From Cudoniella acicularis (lineage: Eukaryota > Ascomycota > Leotiomycetes > Helotiales > Helotiaceae), in NCBI GenBank assembly GCA_013054445.1, contig JAAMPI010001170.1:1-18306 (forward strand): a stretch of 18,306 bases of DNA, written 5' to 3'. Positions 1 to 9,439 of this stretch are shown here, one piece after another. The notes under the pieces were generated by a model that was not told the origin of the DNA, did not search any database, and worked only from the letters and a program-made list of their open reading frames with translations. A program made the translations under genes and the position numbers. Position 1 is the stretch's first letter. Every line of letters starts with the position of its first letter.

Positions 1-20
1 AGTTGGTCGAATCGATCGGG

Positions 21-349
21 TCGGTTCGGGGACCTGTTCGGGTAGGGCTTCATCGCTCAGTCAGTCGGTCGGTCGGTCGGATCGGGGCCTGTTCGAGTAG
101 GGCTTTATCGCTCGATCGTTTCGGTCGGTCGGTCGGTCGGTTAGTATCGTCCTCCCCCCTTTTTCCTCTCAACCTCTACCCTTCTATTCCCCTCCTCCAC
201 TCCTCTTTCCTATACCCTTCTATCCTTCCATCCTTCCATCTTCTAATCAATTGATCGAGTCGGGGTCTGTTCGGGTAAGGCTTCATCGTTCTTCGGTCGG
301 TCGGTCGGTCGGGGGCCTGTTCGGATAGGGCTTCATTGATCATCCGGTC
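21..349. repeat. Degenerate direct repeats with CGGT tandem tracts
   Basis: Four related copies of a unit of about 55-60 bp start near 21, 81, 257 and 311. Each carries a core like CCTGTTCGGGTAGGGCTTCA, and the first three end in a run of CGGT tetranucleotides. A pyrimidine-rich stretch (about 141-250) separates copies 2 and 3. No gene-like reading frame is supported; the frames crossing it are low-complexity Arg/Ser/Gly runs. Confidence 0.85.
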
Positions 350-403
350 CTCGTCTCTCCTCCTCTTATCCCCAATCCACCTCCCCACCCTCCTACCCTC
401 TAC

Positions 404-467
404 CTCTTACTCCATCTCTTACTCCATCTCTTACTCCATCTCTTACTCCATCTCTTACTCCATCTCT
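404..467. repeat. 12-bp minisatellite, about 5 copies
   Basis: The 12-mer CTCTTACTCCAT is repeated exactly five times in tandem (404, 416, 428, 440, 452), followed by a partial copy. It sits inside a longer strand-asymmetric C/T-rich tract. Confidence 0.95.
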
Positions 468-616
468 GTCTCAAGTCAGTTCATCACTCAAAGACTACCT
501 CTCACCTAAGTTATCTCACTTACTCCTTCTCACCACCCTCGACCTCTCAATCCTCCTCTGTCTCAAGTCAGCACATCACCCAAGGACCACCTCTCACCTA
601 AGTCATCTTACTTACC
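464..616. repeat. 61-bp direct duplication with transition differences
   Basis: The segment 464-524 is repeated at 556-616, a spacing of 92 bp. Both copies begin CTCTGTCTCAAGTCAG and end in ACCTCTCACCTAAGT followed by a diverged tail. Differences are mostly C/T or A/G transitions, with the first copy usually carrying T where the second has C. Nothing coding is supported from 349 to 700. Confidence 0.8.
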
Positions 617-839
617 TTCCTCCCTCTCACCCATCCAATCCCATCCTCCTCTTCTCACAATGTGTACAATTCCCATTACCCTCCTCTTCTCAATTGATCT
701 GAAAAAATCTTGTTGAGGAAAAAAAAGAAGAGGAAGAAGAATCCTGAAGAAGAATCCTGAAGAGAATTTTTTGGAATTTATAGGTATGGGCAGTAACTAA
801 ATTAGTTCTAAAGTCATGTGAAGAGTTTGCAGTGTTTGC

Positions 840-1420
840 TTTGAGTGAGTCACTTGAATTTATGGGTGATGGAATAATTATGTTGTTGGGACTGATTTTT
901 CTGTTAACTTTGGTTGATGGTAGATAGTTGAGGCTAAGCGGGTCCAAAGCTTGAACTATAAGTTTTGGAGAGGAGCGGAGAGGTGTTCGGGCCTGGCCGC
1001 TGCGTTTCGCGAGATCTGAGATCTGATCGAGATCAGTTCTATCTGTTTCGTGTGAGTCACTGGGGGGTTAGAGAATTTTTTGGTGATGGAATAATTGCGT
1101 TGCTGTGACAGAAAATCAAGTGATGGTGCGGATGTATTAGAAGCTAATGGATGTTAGTCCCGAAGGACAGAGAGAATTTGAGGAATTAATTACATATACC
1201 CCTTCAGCCTTCTACTGCCACTCACAGCAATGACTGATTTTCTATAGTAACTTTGGTTGACGGTTGAGGCTAAGTGGGTCTAAAGTTTGAGCTATAGGTT
1301 TGGGAGAGGAAAGAGGGAACGTGGGGAACGTGGAGTGTTCTCGGCACTAGCCGCTGCCGGATTCGCTCTTTCCCGAGATCCGATCGAGATCACTTCTATG
1401 TTGACATGTGTTTCTCGTCA
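840..1420. repeat. Degenerate direct duplication of about 170 bp
   Basis: The block around 904-1060 recurs around 1246-1420. Shared landmarks are TAACTTTGGTTGA, a TTGAGGCTAAG segment, CTAGCCGCTGC versus CTGGCCGCTGC, and GATCGAGATCA. A second shared motif, GTGAGTCACT followed by GGTGATGGAATAATT, occurs near 843 and near 1050. Copies differ mainly by transitions (for example GCGGGTCCAAAGCTT versus GTGGGTCTAAAGTTT). This looks like remnants of an old repeat. No reading frame across 700-1500 looks like a gene. Confidence 0.7.
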
Positions 1421-1504
1421 GTTGATAGTTATCGACTTCTTTGAAGTCCGTTTTCTGTTGAGTACTTCAAATTTCTTCTGTCTGATATATATTTTCTTCC
1501 TGGC

Positions 1505-1818
1505 CTAACGTGCGAATCTCATGTGTTGAGCCTTCATGGTGCTATGACCGGTCCCGAATCACTGCAACTGCATTTTCGGCAATATCTGCAATTTCTATGC
1601 ATTTCTATGCAAAGGCATCGGTCTGGAATCATTGCTGCGCCATCCATACTGCCTACACACAGTTCCTTATCCTAAATTTAATTAGCTCTATCTAATAGAT
1701 GTTATTCCCCTTAGTTCAACGTGTGATTCTGAAGTGTAGGCCATACATAGTGCTATGGCTGGTCCCAAATCACTACAAAAGCGCTTTCGGCAGTTTCTGT
1801 GATTTCTATATTTTTCGA
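1505..1818. repeat. Second degenerate duplication of about 100 bp
   Basis: The block 1505-1605 recurs at about 1717-1818. Both contain an AACGTG start, GGTGCTATG versus AGTGCTATG, GGTCCC-AATCACT and TTTCGGCA followed by ATTTCTAT. Divergence is heavy and transition-rich. It lies next to the 840-1420 duplication and probably belongs to the same decayed repeat family. Confidence 0.65.
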
Positions 1819-1938
1819 TACAATTCTACACATTTCCACCTAATTTCAATTTTCCAGTAATCAAAAACCCTACCTTCGTGCTGCATTTTCTGCTTTCTTA
1901 GGGCATCGAATTGCAGTCATCACTCTTTCCAAAATGAT

Positions 1939-1952
1939 CACGTGCTCACGTG
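1939..1952. promoter_or_regulatory. Paired CACGTG E-boxes
   Basis: Two CACGTG palindromes are separated by two bases (1939-1944 and 1947-1952), about 150 bp upstream of the start of the decayed F-box gene. CACGTG is the known site for fungal bHLH factors such as the Cbf1 and Pho4 classes. A role here is inference from sequence alone. Confidence 0.35.
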
Positions 1953-2103
1953 AAATCCTTGTTGACCTTAGCGCAGCGTTCGGTCCAGTAATTCAACATC
2001 ACCAACTTCACTTCTTCCCTTGGCACTCAAGGAAATCATCACATATGGTAGTTTATCATCTTGCAGAAAACTGCAGAAAACTGAACAATTCCAACCCAGA
2101 AAT

Positions 2104-4552
2104 ATGGCTTCCACGCCTGCTAGCAATGTCAGACCCAGATCGACAGGCTCTGCCACATCACTCCCTCTGGAAATCTGGATCATGATTGGAGAACGGGTAC
2201 ACATGTCCTCTGCGTTGTTGTCTTGCGCTCCTCATCATCGACTGCCCTCTTCTGGCTGCATTGCTTCAGTATCTCCATTCAGAGATCGTCATCCTATGAT
2301 GGGTAGCGGCTGCGATATTCTAATATAACGCAATCCCTGTGCATAAAATATAGCAGCAGGAGGACACTCTCGGTTCCGAGGGTGCAATGCCTGTTGCTGT
2401 TCGTCCAGGCTAGCCACACATCGCTGTTTGTCGTTCGCAACGCCTGCTGGCATCGCGCAGAATACACAGAAGCTACCTACTCGGAGCGCGAGACGACCTT
2501 TCTTTTGTCATTTTATCACAAGACCCGAAATATCAATTCTTCTCTATCTGCCTGTGATAGGTTTCCTGTCCTAGGCTGTACGTTCTCCTCACCCTAGAAG
2601 CTAATAGGAATTGAACAGATATATAACAAGAAAACACTCCAACTCCTTGCCATGACATTCCGGGGCTTGTTTGATATCTTTTTGCCTGTTTTTTGCTCAT
2701 CCTATACGCTGGATCTGGCTGCTTGCCCTTTCCCCGATTCCCTCCCACCACATGCTATCCCTTCCATTTCAAGCATCAAGCATATCCAGAATTTCGATGT
2801 CATCTTACCTGATTTTTCAAGAAGTGGGCTTGCTCTAGAATCTGGCTATAACCAATTCTTAGACCCCGGCTTTGGGTTGCTCATCGCGAAAATTCTGGAA
2901 GCAGCTTCTAATCTTCGGTCCTTCAGGTAAGCACTTTTCATTCCTAGCCTTGAAAATTCGGCTGAAATAAACGTCTTCAGTTGGGGCCACATATATTTTG
3001 AAGGTATACATAATCCAGAAACGATCTTATGGAATCCGCATGTCCTTTCTGCCTTCAAGAAATGTAACACGTTCCAAAAGGTCTCTATTCAATGGTCAAG
3101 TTCCTGACCCGATGAGGAGGACGAAGATGACACTAGCTTTCGTATTGATTCTTTCATGCTATTATTCGTGTTCCAAAATTTAACGTCGCTCGAGCTCTAC
3201 AATTTTCACGATGGCAACGCTGCGAATAGCATCGCCGGCGTCCTTCTCAGATCACCCAACCTCAAAACTTTGGGTCTCCGACTGAATTGCGATATCGACA
3301 CCGATAACGGCCCGATAGCGGATGTATTGGAACGCAGGAAGTGCGATTTTCTTGAAAGATTGTGCATGATATACGCTTCTCATAAGACAGCTGCGCCTTT
3401 AGCTCTTCATACTTTGCGGCTTAGAAAGGGCATTTGTCTTTGGCCATCTGATTCTCCAACTGTTGGCAATTATCTTGCGCGGCTGGTAGAAAAACCCAAA
3501 ATACAATGTCTTCACATCCTCAACGATGATTTTAAGTTTGGTATGGTAATGATGCCCATGTATTCACAACTCACTGGTCATTTCTGAGCGACTGCAGTTC
3601 GCTTCACCAACTCGCCGTTTCACTTCTTTCGAAGGAAGTCTTAACATGGCTCAACAAAAGCAGCAGGACTATTCAAGAGCTAATTGTCTCAAATAATTAC
3701 AATAATTACAACCCGCAGTTGGATCACTTATTTCGTCTCAAACTTCCGCACCTATCGATGCTCCATGCGAGAGAGCACGTTGACAGGGATGATACCTGTC
3801 AAATTTGGTTACATAACCCCACTCTAGTAACCGCAATGAAAAAGTCTGCTTGGCCAGAGGGCAGAATTGTAGGCTTGGCCCCTCGAGAAATCAGAAATTA
3901 CAGTTCTCGATCGATTGCTCGATGGAGGATCCTCACTTACCAGACTCTCTCTCAGCCTAGATTTGGAAACGCAATGGGCCAGTGTTATTCTTCTTAGGCT
4001 ACACCTTTCTAACTTTTCCAGGCACAATTCGCAGCCAACCTCCCAAAGTTGACAAGGTTAAATCAACTACGTCTGAACACAAACTCCCAACAACGCGATA
4101 GGTTCCCAACCAACGCAAAGTCCTTATGGCCCGGAGTGGTAGAAAAGAGGAAAGACGCTGCTGCTAGATACGCCAAACTCATCAAGTCGCTCTGCCCGTC
4201 GATCCAATATATTCAAATCGCAGACTGGACCTGGCAACTGAACATTTTACGAGCACCATTAAACGTAGCTGGGAATTGCATTCCAGAGTATGCTGAACTG
4301 CTCGAACTCGACTAAGAGGAAGCATTAGAAATTGAGCTTTTCTCTTTCACCCTCCATACAGAACAGTCTGGGTTACTATCCAAAGCATGTCCGGAGAAAA
4401 TACTCACGGATGAACAGTTGGAATTTTATGAAAAGTTGTACAATGATTTCACGCTGGCTTATACCCAAGGAGGTATGGATGAGGCGGCAGCAACGTTGAG
4501 GGCAGCAGCGGAGCAGGTGAATCAACATGGACCAGCGCCTCCAGCAGCATGA
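2104..4552 (+). pseudogene. Decayed F-box / leucine-rich-repeat-like protein gene
   Basis: The likely start at 2104 gives a protein whose residues about 20-28 (LPLEIWIMI) match the opening of an F-box, the Skp1-binding module of SCF ubiquitin ligases. Downstream, several frames encode leucine-rich text, such as NLTSLELYNF and SPNLKTLGLRL (3180-3290), a segment near 3900-4010 (SLTRLSLSLDLE), and LPKLTRLNQLRLN (4040-4080). A canonical 54-nt intron (2927-2980) joins two blocks in frame. The gene is broken. TGA at 3105 and TAA at 4313 interrupt otherwise continuous frames. The frame changes near 3545-3580, 3855-3895 and 4010-4030 without a good intron. The segment 2230-2600 has no clear frame. 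The C-terminus ends at the TGA at 4550. It could be a pseudogene or a gene with sequencing indels; the two stops favour real decay. The F-box call rests on a short motif. Confidence 0.65.
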
Positions 4553-5660
4553 GTGGGCTTCAAAGCCACCCAAACAATGTCGCAATGATTGCCCAGTTAT
4601 CGATATTCGGAAAAGGAAACACTCTGGAGTCTATTGTGGAATGACTGTGCAGCTCATTACAAATAGTGATGAAGAAGCATTGATTTCAACACATGGTATG
4701 CTAAAAATTATAGCGATTCGTCGATCTTAACATCTCAAGGTCTCAAAATCAATCATCAATCCTCCTGTTCCCAGCTTCTTCTCTCTCCCAAAACACCTTT
4801 CTCAACGAACAACATCTGCTTTGTCTTTCCAGCAATCTTCCCATTCGCAACATGATCCTCTAATCGTTAGCCTTAAGGCTGGGTCACAATATCTCTTCTC
4901 GTCAAAAATAACATTGCCACTATGGATCAGATGAACAACACAGCTGGATCCTCTTCTCAGCAAAAATAATATTGCCACAATGGATCATTTGAATAATATA
5001 GCTTGATGGTCTTCTTGTCCAGGATAACATTGCCATGATGGAGCAAATGAACAACACAGCTGGATCATACGCCACGGCGCCACACGACTCTACAGTAGTA
5101 TACAAGCAGACTCTGTTTGAGCTACAGGTGGGTACCGTTGTTTTTTGACAAAGCAAAAATGCCTAAATGGGCTTACATTTTCGATCCAATCATCTAAATC
5201 TTCGACGGGATTTTGTGACTGGAATTTCACCATGGTTGGTGAGGGCTATTTCGCAACATTTCATTTAATTTTCAAGAGCGAAAAGCGATTAAGTGAAGTT
5301 GTGAATGTTAAGGAAAAGAGAGAGAATACCTGAAAAGGGTTACTGAAAACGTGAATGTTAATTGCGCACAGTGAAAGGAAATGACTGACCTTGCTACATA
5401 CCTCAACGACTCGACGAGATCCTCTCTTATCGTCCAACAAGACCAATCTTCCTCCATACGCCTCTCTCGAAATTTGAAAATTCCCAATTTTCCCAAACAC
5501 AAGCCTGTTTCTCAGTCCGCGAACCACCAAATCCGATCTTTGTCCTTTCTCTTCAAAAACAAGGCAAATCAATATCTGCAAATACCATTTTCGTCGTCAC
5601 CGACTATCACATCAGCCGTGCACACCTCACATTCAACAGCCCAATCCAACCCAGTCGAAT
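4553..5660. other. Intergenic stretch with weak small-gene signals
   Basis: Apart from the 58-bp triplicate, no confident gene is visible. On the minus strand a frame from about 5570 to 5402 (it includes REAYGGRLVLLDDKRG) ends at a good GTATGT donor. A later minus segment ends at a GTAAGC donor near 5180, with an acceptor (CCTGTAG) near 5125. Joining these gives only short open pieces with no supported start codon. On the plus strand, a 31-codon piece from 5035 ends at a possible donor, CAG-GTGGGT. None is enough for a gene call. Confidence 0.3.
4903..5067. repeat. 58-bp tandem triplicate with RIP-like middle copy
   Basis: Three units start at 4903, 4961 and 5019, each containing ATTGCCA and then an AGATGAACAACACAGCTGGA-type segment. 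The middle unit reads GAATAATATAGC where the outer two read GAACAACACAGC, and ATAATATT where they read ATAACATT. That is four CpA to TpA changes. The 58-bp period is not a multiple of three, which argues against a coding repeat. Confidence 0.9.
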
Positions 5661-5746
5661 CCAATAATCAGCGCGCTTCAACAGGCAACAGCCGCTCGCG
5701 CTTCAGCGCTTTCAGGCGCCAACCTCTTTGAAGCGCGTTATTGGCG
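5661..5746. repeat. Imperfect inverted repeat (hairpin)
   Basis: CGCGCTTCAA at 5672-5681 is perfectly complementary to TTGAAGCGCG at 5728-5737. The arms extend to CCAATA and TATTGG with a short insertion in the left arm. The intervening 46 bp is rich in GCGC and AGCGCT sub-palindromes. It may be a small element remnant or a chance hairpin. Confidence 0.55.
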
Positions 5747-7470
5747 GCTGATGGGTGGTGCATGTAAGCCCCGAGCGAAGACAGGGATCACGTTGACGCA
5801 AGAGCTTGGACTTCTTGGAGTGTTACACAGAACCGGGCAGGTTCAGCTGGGGAGGGATGCTGCGGGAAGCCCCTTGGTAGGGATAGAGTGGTGGATGTGT
5901 GGATGGCTTTCGGTATAGGACAGTCGCAAATGGCGGGTGATGTGTAGAAAGTTTGTTGGATCGAGGGGTTGAGCAAGTGCGCCCCCAGGGTTCAAATTCT
6001 GCTCTGCGCCCGTTGGGAAGGATAAAGTCCCCCTTTTTACTCCACTCTGGGATAAAATTAATGGGGATGGGGACAAGAGACCGAGATGCGGATGCGGATG
6101 TATCATCCAGCCGAGCTGGGGTGAGTAGAAAGAGAATTAGATAGCGAAGGGGAGTTTCCGCGCTGACGTTGACGTTGACGGACATGAGAGTTTGAGGTGG
6201 GCAGGTAAGGTTTGGCGGGGGTGTTTGCATCGCATGTACTCCGTAGGAAGACCAACCACTCAACCTTGGACAGTGGGCGTTTACTGCCTGGGGAGACGAC
6301 CGAGGAGTACCGTAGAGCAGCCCACGGTGCAGTAAAATAGAGCGTAGCGTATTCGCAAAACTAAACGCTCGTATACAGCGCCGACGCATAGGATTGTACG
6401 CCCGTACTTCTTTGGACTTGAGGCGAGGTTACGACTATTCGACAGAGGAGGGCAGAGGAGGAGGCTGCTAACCTCCTGCGAAGAGCCTCGAATTTTCTTC
6501 TAGAAGCGTTCCTCTCTAGACCACGACCACATCAACCTCCAGGCCGGTCTGCTGCTGGAGCCGCCTGGGGTCAATCTTTCTCGGATCCTGTGTAGCACTG
6601 CCAGGGCCAGCTTTCTGCGGGCCCTGTCATGTCTGATAATAGACAAATAAGAGGGGTCATAATGCTGGGGATCTTCTTATTGGGATGGCAGCGAAAGGAA
6701 GGCCAGCTGGGGGAGGCCAGCCGAGGGGTCCTTCCCGGCCAGCAGGCCGAAATGCGAGGATTACGGCTCCCGAGCATATTCCTGCCATGCCATAATGCCC
6801 TGCAGCCACAGTGTCTGATTGCTCGAAACCCTATCGCGCTGCAGTAGCACATCCGCAGCCTGCAGCAGCAACTCGTCTTGTTGGTAGCTTTGCGGCTTGG
6901 AGGTCACACAATGGCGGAGAGGATCGCAGAGGCCGATGCAGGACGAGTGAGGCCTTCAGCTTTTCAACTACATGTCGTGTCTCGCCTCGGTCCTCGTGCA
7001 GATCATCGCAGATGAACGTCGTTAACTGCAGATTGCAGATTGCAGATTGCAATTGCTTACTCTTCTCACCTTCTGCCGCGCCTCAACCTTGCTTGTCGCT
7101 TGCCTCGCACGTTACCACCTGCAGAATGCTCCGATGACTCTTTTGCTTGGAGCTCAGATAAACTGACAGAGGACCGCGGTGCTAAATATAGAGAAGTTGT
7201 GGTTGGTGTTGGGTTGAAGGACGTTAAAACCCGTCTTAACGTTCTCAGGCAGAAGCCTCACGAGCTGCTGGTTGCTACATCGGGCGCTGGGCGCCGGGCG
7301 GTCCTTAAACGATCAACTACATTCGTGCATCCAAACACGGAAACTGGGCCTATGCCATCAATTAATTGAGGTCTGGCTGTTTTTGGAGATTTGAGCCCGT
7401 GTAACGAGAAGATGTCTTTCGCGCGAGTGCAGCCGGTCACCGTCCTTATAAGCCCCCGCCTCATTATCTG
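5747..7470. other. No supported gene; GC-richer intergenic DNA
   Basis: I see no convincing gene here. A 188-codon minus frame (5823-6389) is open but has no recognisable domain and a composition unlike the real genes nearby. Minor structures are a perfect 7-bp stem hairpin at 6602-6626 (CAGGGCC / GGCCCTG) and three tandem GCAGATT heptamers at about 7028-7048. Nothing else stands out. Confidence 0.5.
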
Positions 7471-7915
7471 CACTCTCCCAAATCGATGCGGCCGTGGTAG
7501 GCCCCGGCTAAAGAAATCTCGTTTCGTAGGGGGTGTATCTATACTGTCTGTTAGATAGATGCGGTTGTGACAGACCCTGGCCAAAAATATTCGTTGTCGC
7601 CGTGAGGTCATCTATACTGTCTCTCAAATCGATGTTGCGGTGGCTAACCCGGCCAAAGAAAATTCATCTCGTAAGGGGGTCCATCTGTACTGTCTCTTAA
7701 ATTGATGCGGCGGTTGGTAACCTGGCATTATTACGTTGTGATGTGAGCCTCTTCACTATCTCTAAATCGATGCGGCCATGGCAGACCCCGGCCCTCGTTT
7801 CGTAAGGGAGCCAACTACCGTGTGTATCAATTGGATGCGGCCGTGGCAGATCCCGGCATTGTCATCGTGAGCCCATCTACACTGTCTCTCAAATCGATGC
7901 GGTCGTGACATACCC
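7471..7915. repeat. Degenerate tandem array, about seven units of 62-73 bp
   Basis: The core AAATCGATGCGGCCGTGGCA recurs seven times with substitutions. Taking the G of GATGCGG (or GATGTTGCGG) as reference, units lie at 7485, 7558, 7631, 7704, 7769, 7834 and 7896. Spacing is 73, 73, 73, 65, 65 and 62 bp. A fuller unit also contains GACCCCGGCCAAAGAAA, TCGTAAGGGGG and CCATCTATACTGTCTCT. Most periods are not multiples of three and no continuous frame crosses the array, so it is probably a non-coding satellite-like repeat. Confidence 0.9.
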
Positions 7916-8239
7916 CTGTCAACACCCCCTGGTCATTTTTTTGCAGTACTGGCACTCGACGACCTCGAATGTCTTTACCCCCATGGGTTTATGTGGGAGT
8001 ATCCTCGATTTCAATCTTATCCTAAGAATTTTACAGCCAGATCAGCAGCCTTCTGGCCCTTGTCGGTTTTACTGCCCATACTCCCGATATTTTGGGTGAT
8101 CGAAACAGCGGTCGGTGAGACGTGGGGTAGGGATGGCGTACTATCAGCTCTTCGTTGCTCTTGTTCCCATTCCGCTCCGTCTGTGCACTCCCATATCCAT
8201 TGGTATGTCCAGCGACTTGCCAACTCGCTGGAGAGGATT

Positions 8240-8246
8240 TATAAAA
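8240..8246 (+). promoter_or_regulatory. TATA-box-like element
   Basis: TATAAAA lies about 190 bp upstream of the proposed start codon at 8438, followed by a CT-rich leader. It would fit the small gene below with a long 5' leader, but no transcript evidence is available here. Confidence 0.35.
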
Positions 8247-8437
8247 GCCTGCCAATTCCCACTTTCGTTTTCGAATTTGATTCAGACTATACTCAGCACG
8301 TACATATTCAAGCAATACAATTTTGTATCTCGAAATCCTTCTCAAAAGCCAACGGCTTTGCTCTCTTCTTGTCGTCTCATGTTCAAGTACCCACTTGGGC
8401 CTCTCTCTTCGCCAGCGCTTGCACCCGCTCAGTCACT

Positions 8438-8770
8438 ATGCCTTCTCGAACTTCTTCAACTAGAGCCACGGCTGGCTCCGCACAGGGGCAAGTCCTTTTC
8501 CACCTTCAGGAACACAGCATTTAGAGCAAAGACTAACCATCTTTCATCCTCAGTCATAGAGATGTTCAGACCAGGGCCACGAACCAAGAGTCACTCGGCT
8601 CTCAACGCCTAACACTCTACGTAAACGACACAACCTCTACACATCCCACATATCAACATACATCAACGGCCGCAAGTGTACAAGCACACCGCACACTCGC
8701 GAGAAACCACCTGAATTCCTTTGATATTAGCATGGCAGCTGCAAATGCAAACAATCCAAACCAGCATTAG
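8438..8770 (+). CDS. Possible small Ser/Thr/His-rich protein, spliced by a GC-AG intron
   Basis: I do not recognise this protein. The proposed exons are 8438-8487 and 8554-8770, joined by a 66-nt intron that starts with GCAAGT, the usual form of a non-canonical GC donor. The intron has a good branch site (GACTAAC, near 8531) and ends TTTCATCCTCAG. The join gives 88 codons and a TAG stop at 8768. The product starts MPSRTSSTRATAGSAQ and is rich in Ser, Thr, His, Asn and Ala, with no signal peptide, membrane segment or known domain. Using the GT four bases downstream as donor leads to an immediate stop. A TATA-like element at 8240 and a CT-rich leader lie upstream. A competing 165-codon unspliced frame (8115-8612) looks less protein-like. 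Existence of this gene is inference. Confidence 0.35.
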
Positions 8771-8856
8771 GCTTTCATCGAAAAATGAACTCGATCACTG
8801 GACGTTTATATTGGAAAATGAGGTTTTATTAGGACAGGAGAACATGAGATCGGAGG

Positions 8857-9264
8857 ATGGCCAATGCAGTAAGTAGGCACAATCTCGCAGATGTATTCAT
8901 GTTACTTGTATCAAGGCGCGATGGAAGACAAAAACTGATGGATGAACAGAAGAGACTGCCGCTTGGAGTTAGAAAATGTCTGATGATGAAAGACGAATTG
9001 CTCAAGTTCTTCGCTCTGGAATGCGAGTTCATCCAACCTTTGTTTCAGTCCTTCTATTACATTCAATTGAATGTCTTCTACACTCTCCACGAGAAGATGC
9101 AAGGCTGCGATATTGGGTACTTCAACCTAACACTTGACATTGAAGAGCCAATATGTATGAACTGTCTTGCACGCGGTAATCCAAGGCTGGTGGATAAATT
9201 GAAAATGCGTGAAGGTGATGGAATTTATTGTATTGATGAGGGCGTAGGTAATGAAGGTAGTTGA
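8857..9264 (+). CDS. Doubtful 135-codon frame, with an equally open antisense frame
   Basis: The plus frame starts at ATG 8857 and runs 135 codons to a TGA at 9262. Its product has plausible composition (for example DELLKFFALECEF near the middle) but no family I recognise. The opposite strand is also open from about 9357 down to 8911 except for one TAG (near 9130). It includes a heptad-like, possibly coiled-coil stretch (ESVEDIQLNVIEGLKQRLDE, then LAFQSEELEQF) and has no upstream ATG at its 5' end. Only one strand can be the real gene, or neither. The start is only 87 bp from the stop of the previous candidate, little room for an independent promoter. Confidence 0.2.
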   Translation: MANAVSRHNLADVFMLLVSRRDGRQKLMDEQKRLPLGVRKCLMMKDELLKFFALECEFIQPLFQSFYYIQLNVFYTLHEKMQGCDIGYFNLTLDIEEPICMNCLARGNPRLVDKLKMREGDGIYCIDEGVGNEGS

Positions 9265-9439
9265 AGTAATGAATGGCACTTGCATTGGTCGAAGACGGCT
9301 CCACTCGCGCTTCGGATATTCAAGGTTGGTGGGGTAGAAGTCTAAAATAGCACTCAATACATTAGAAAGTTAAACAGTAAAACCACAAAATTTTATTGTC
9401 AAGACATCAAGTGGCTCCAAAATTACCAATCTCCAACAT

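Noticed and set aside
5975..6020. GGTTCAAATTC, resembling a tRNA T-loop or polymerase III B box
   Set aside because: The neighbouring stem pairs poorly and no matching acceptor, D or anticodon arms could be found on either strand.
5823..6389. A 188-codon minus-strand open frame
   Set aside because: No recognisable domain, Pro/Ser/Arg-rich shadow-like composition, no supporting splice or promoter context, and another minus frame overlaps it.
7028..7048. GCAGATT heptamer repeated three times, considered as part of a larger array
   Set aside because: Only three copies, with no related units nearby; a minor slippage tract.
7471..7915. The 73-bp array as a CRISPR array
   Set aside because: The whole unit repeats and diverges; there are no constant repeats with unique spacers, and the genome is fungal.
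8115..8612. A 165-codon plus-strand open frame
   Set aside because: It runs across the TATA-like element and the putative intron of the small gene, and reads as low-complexity Ser/Leu/Pro without domain features.
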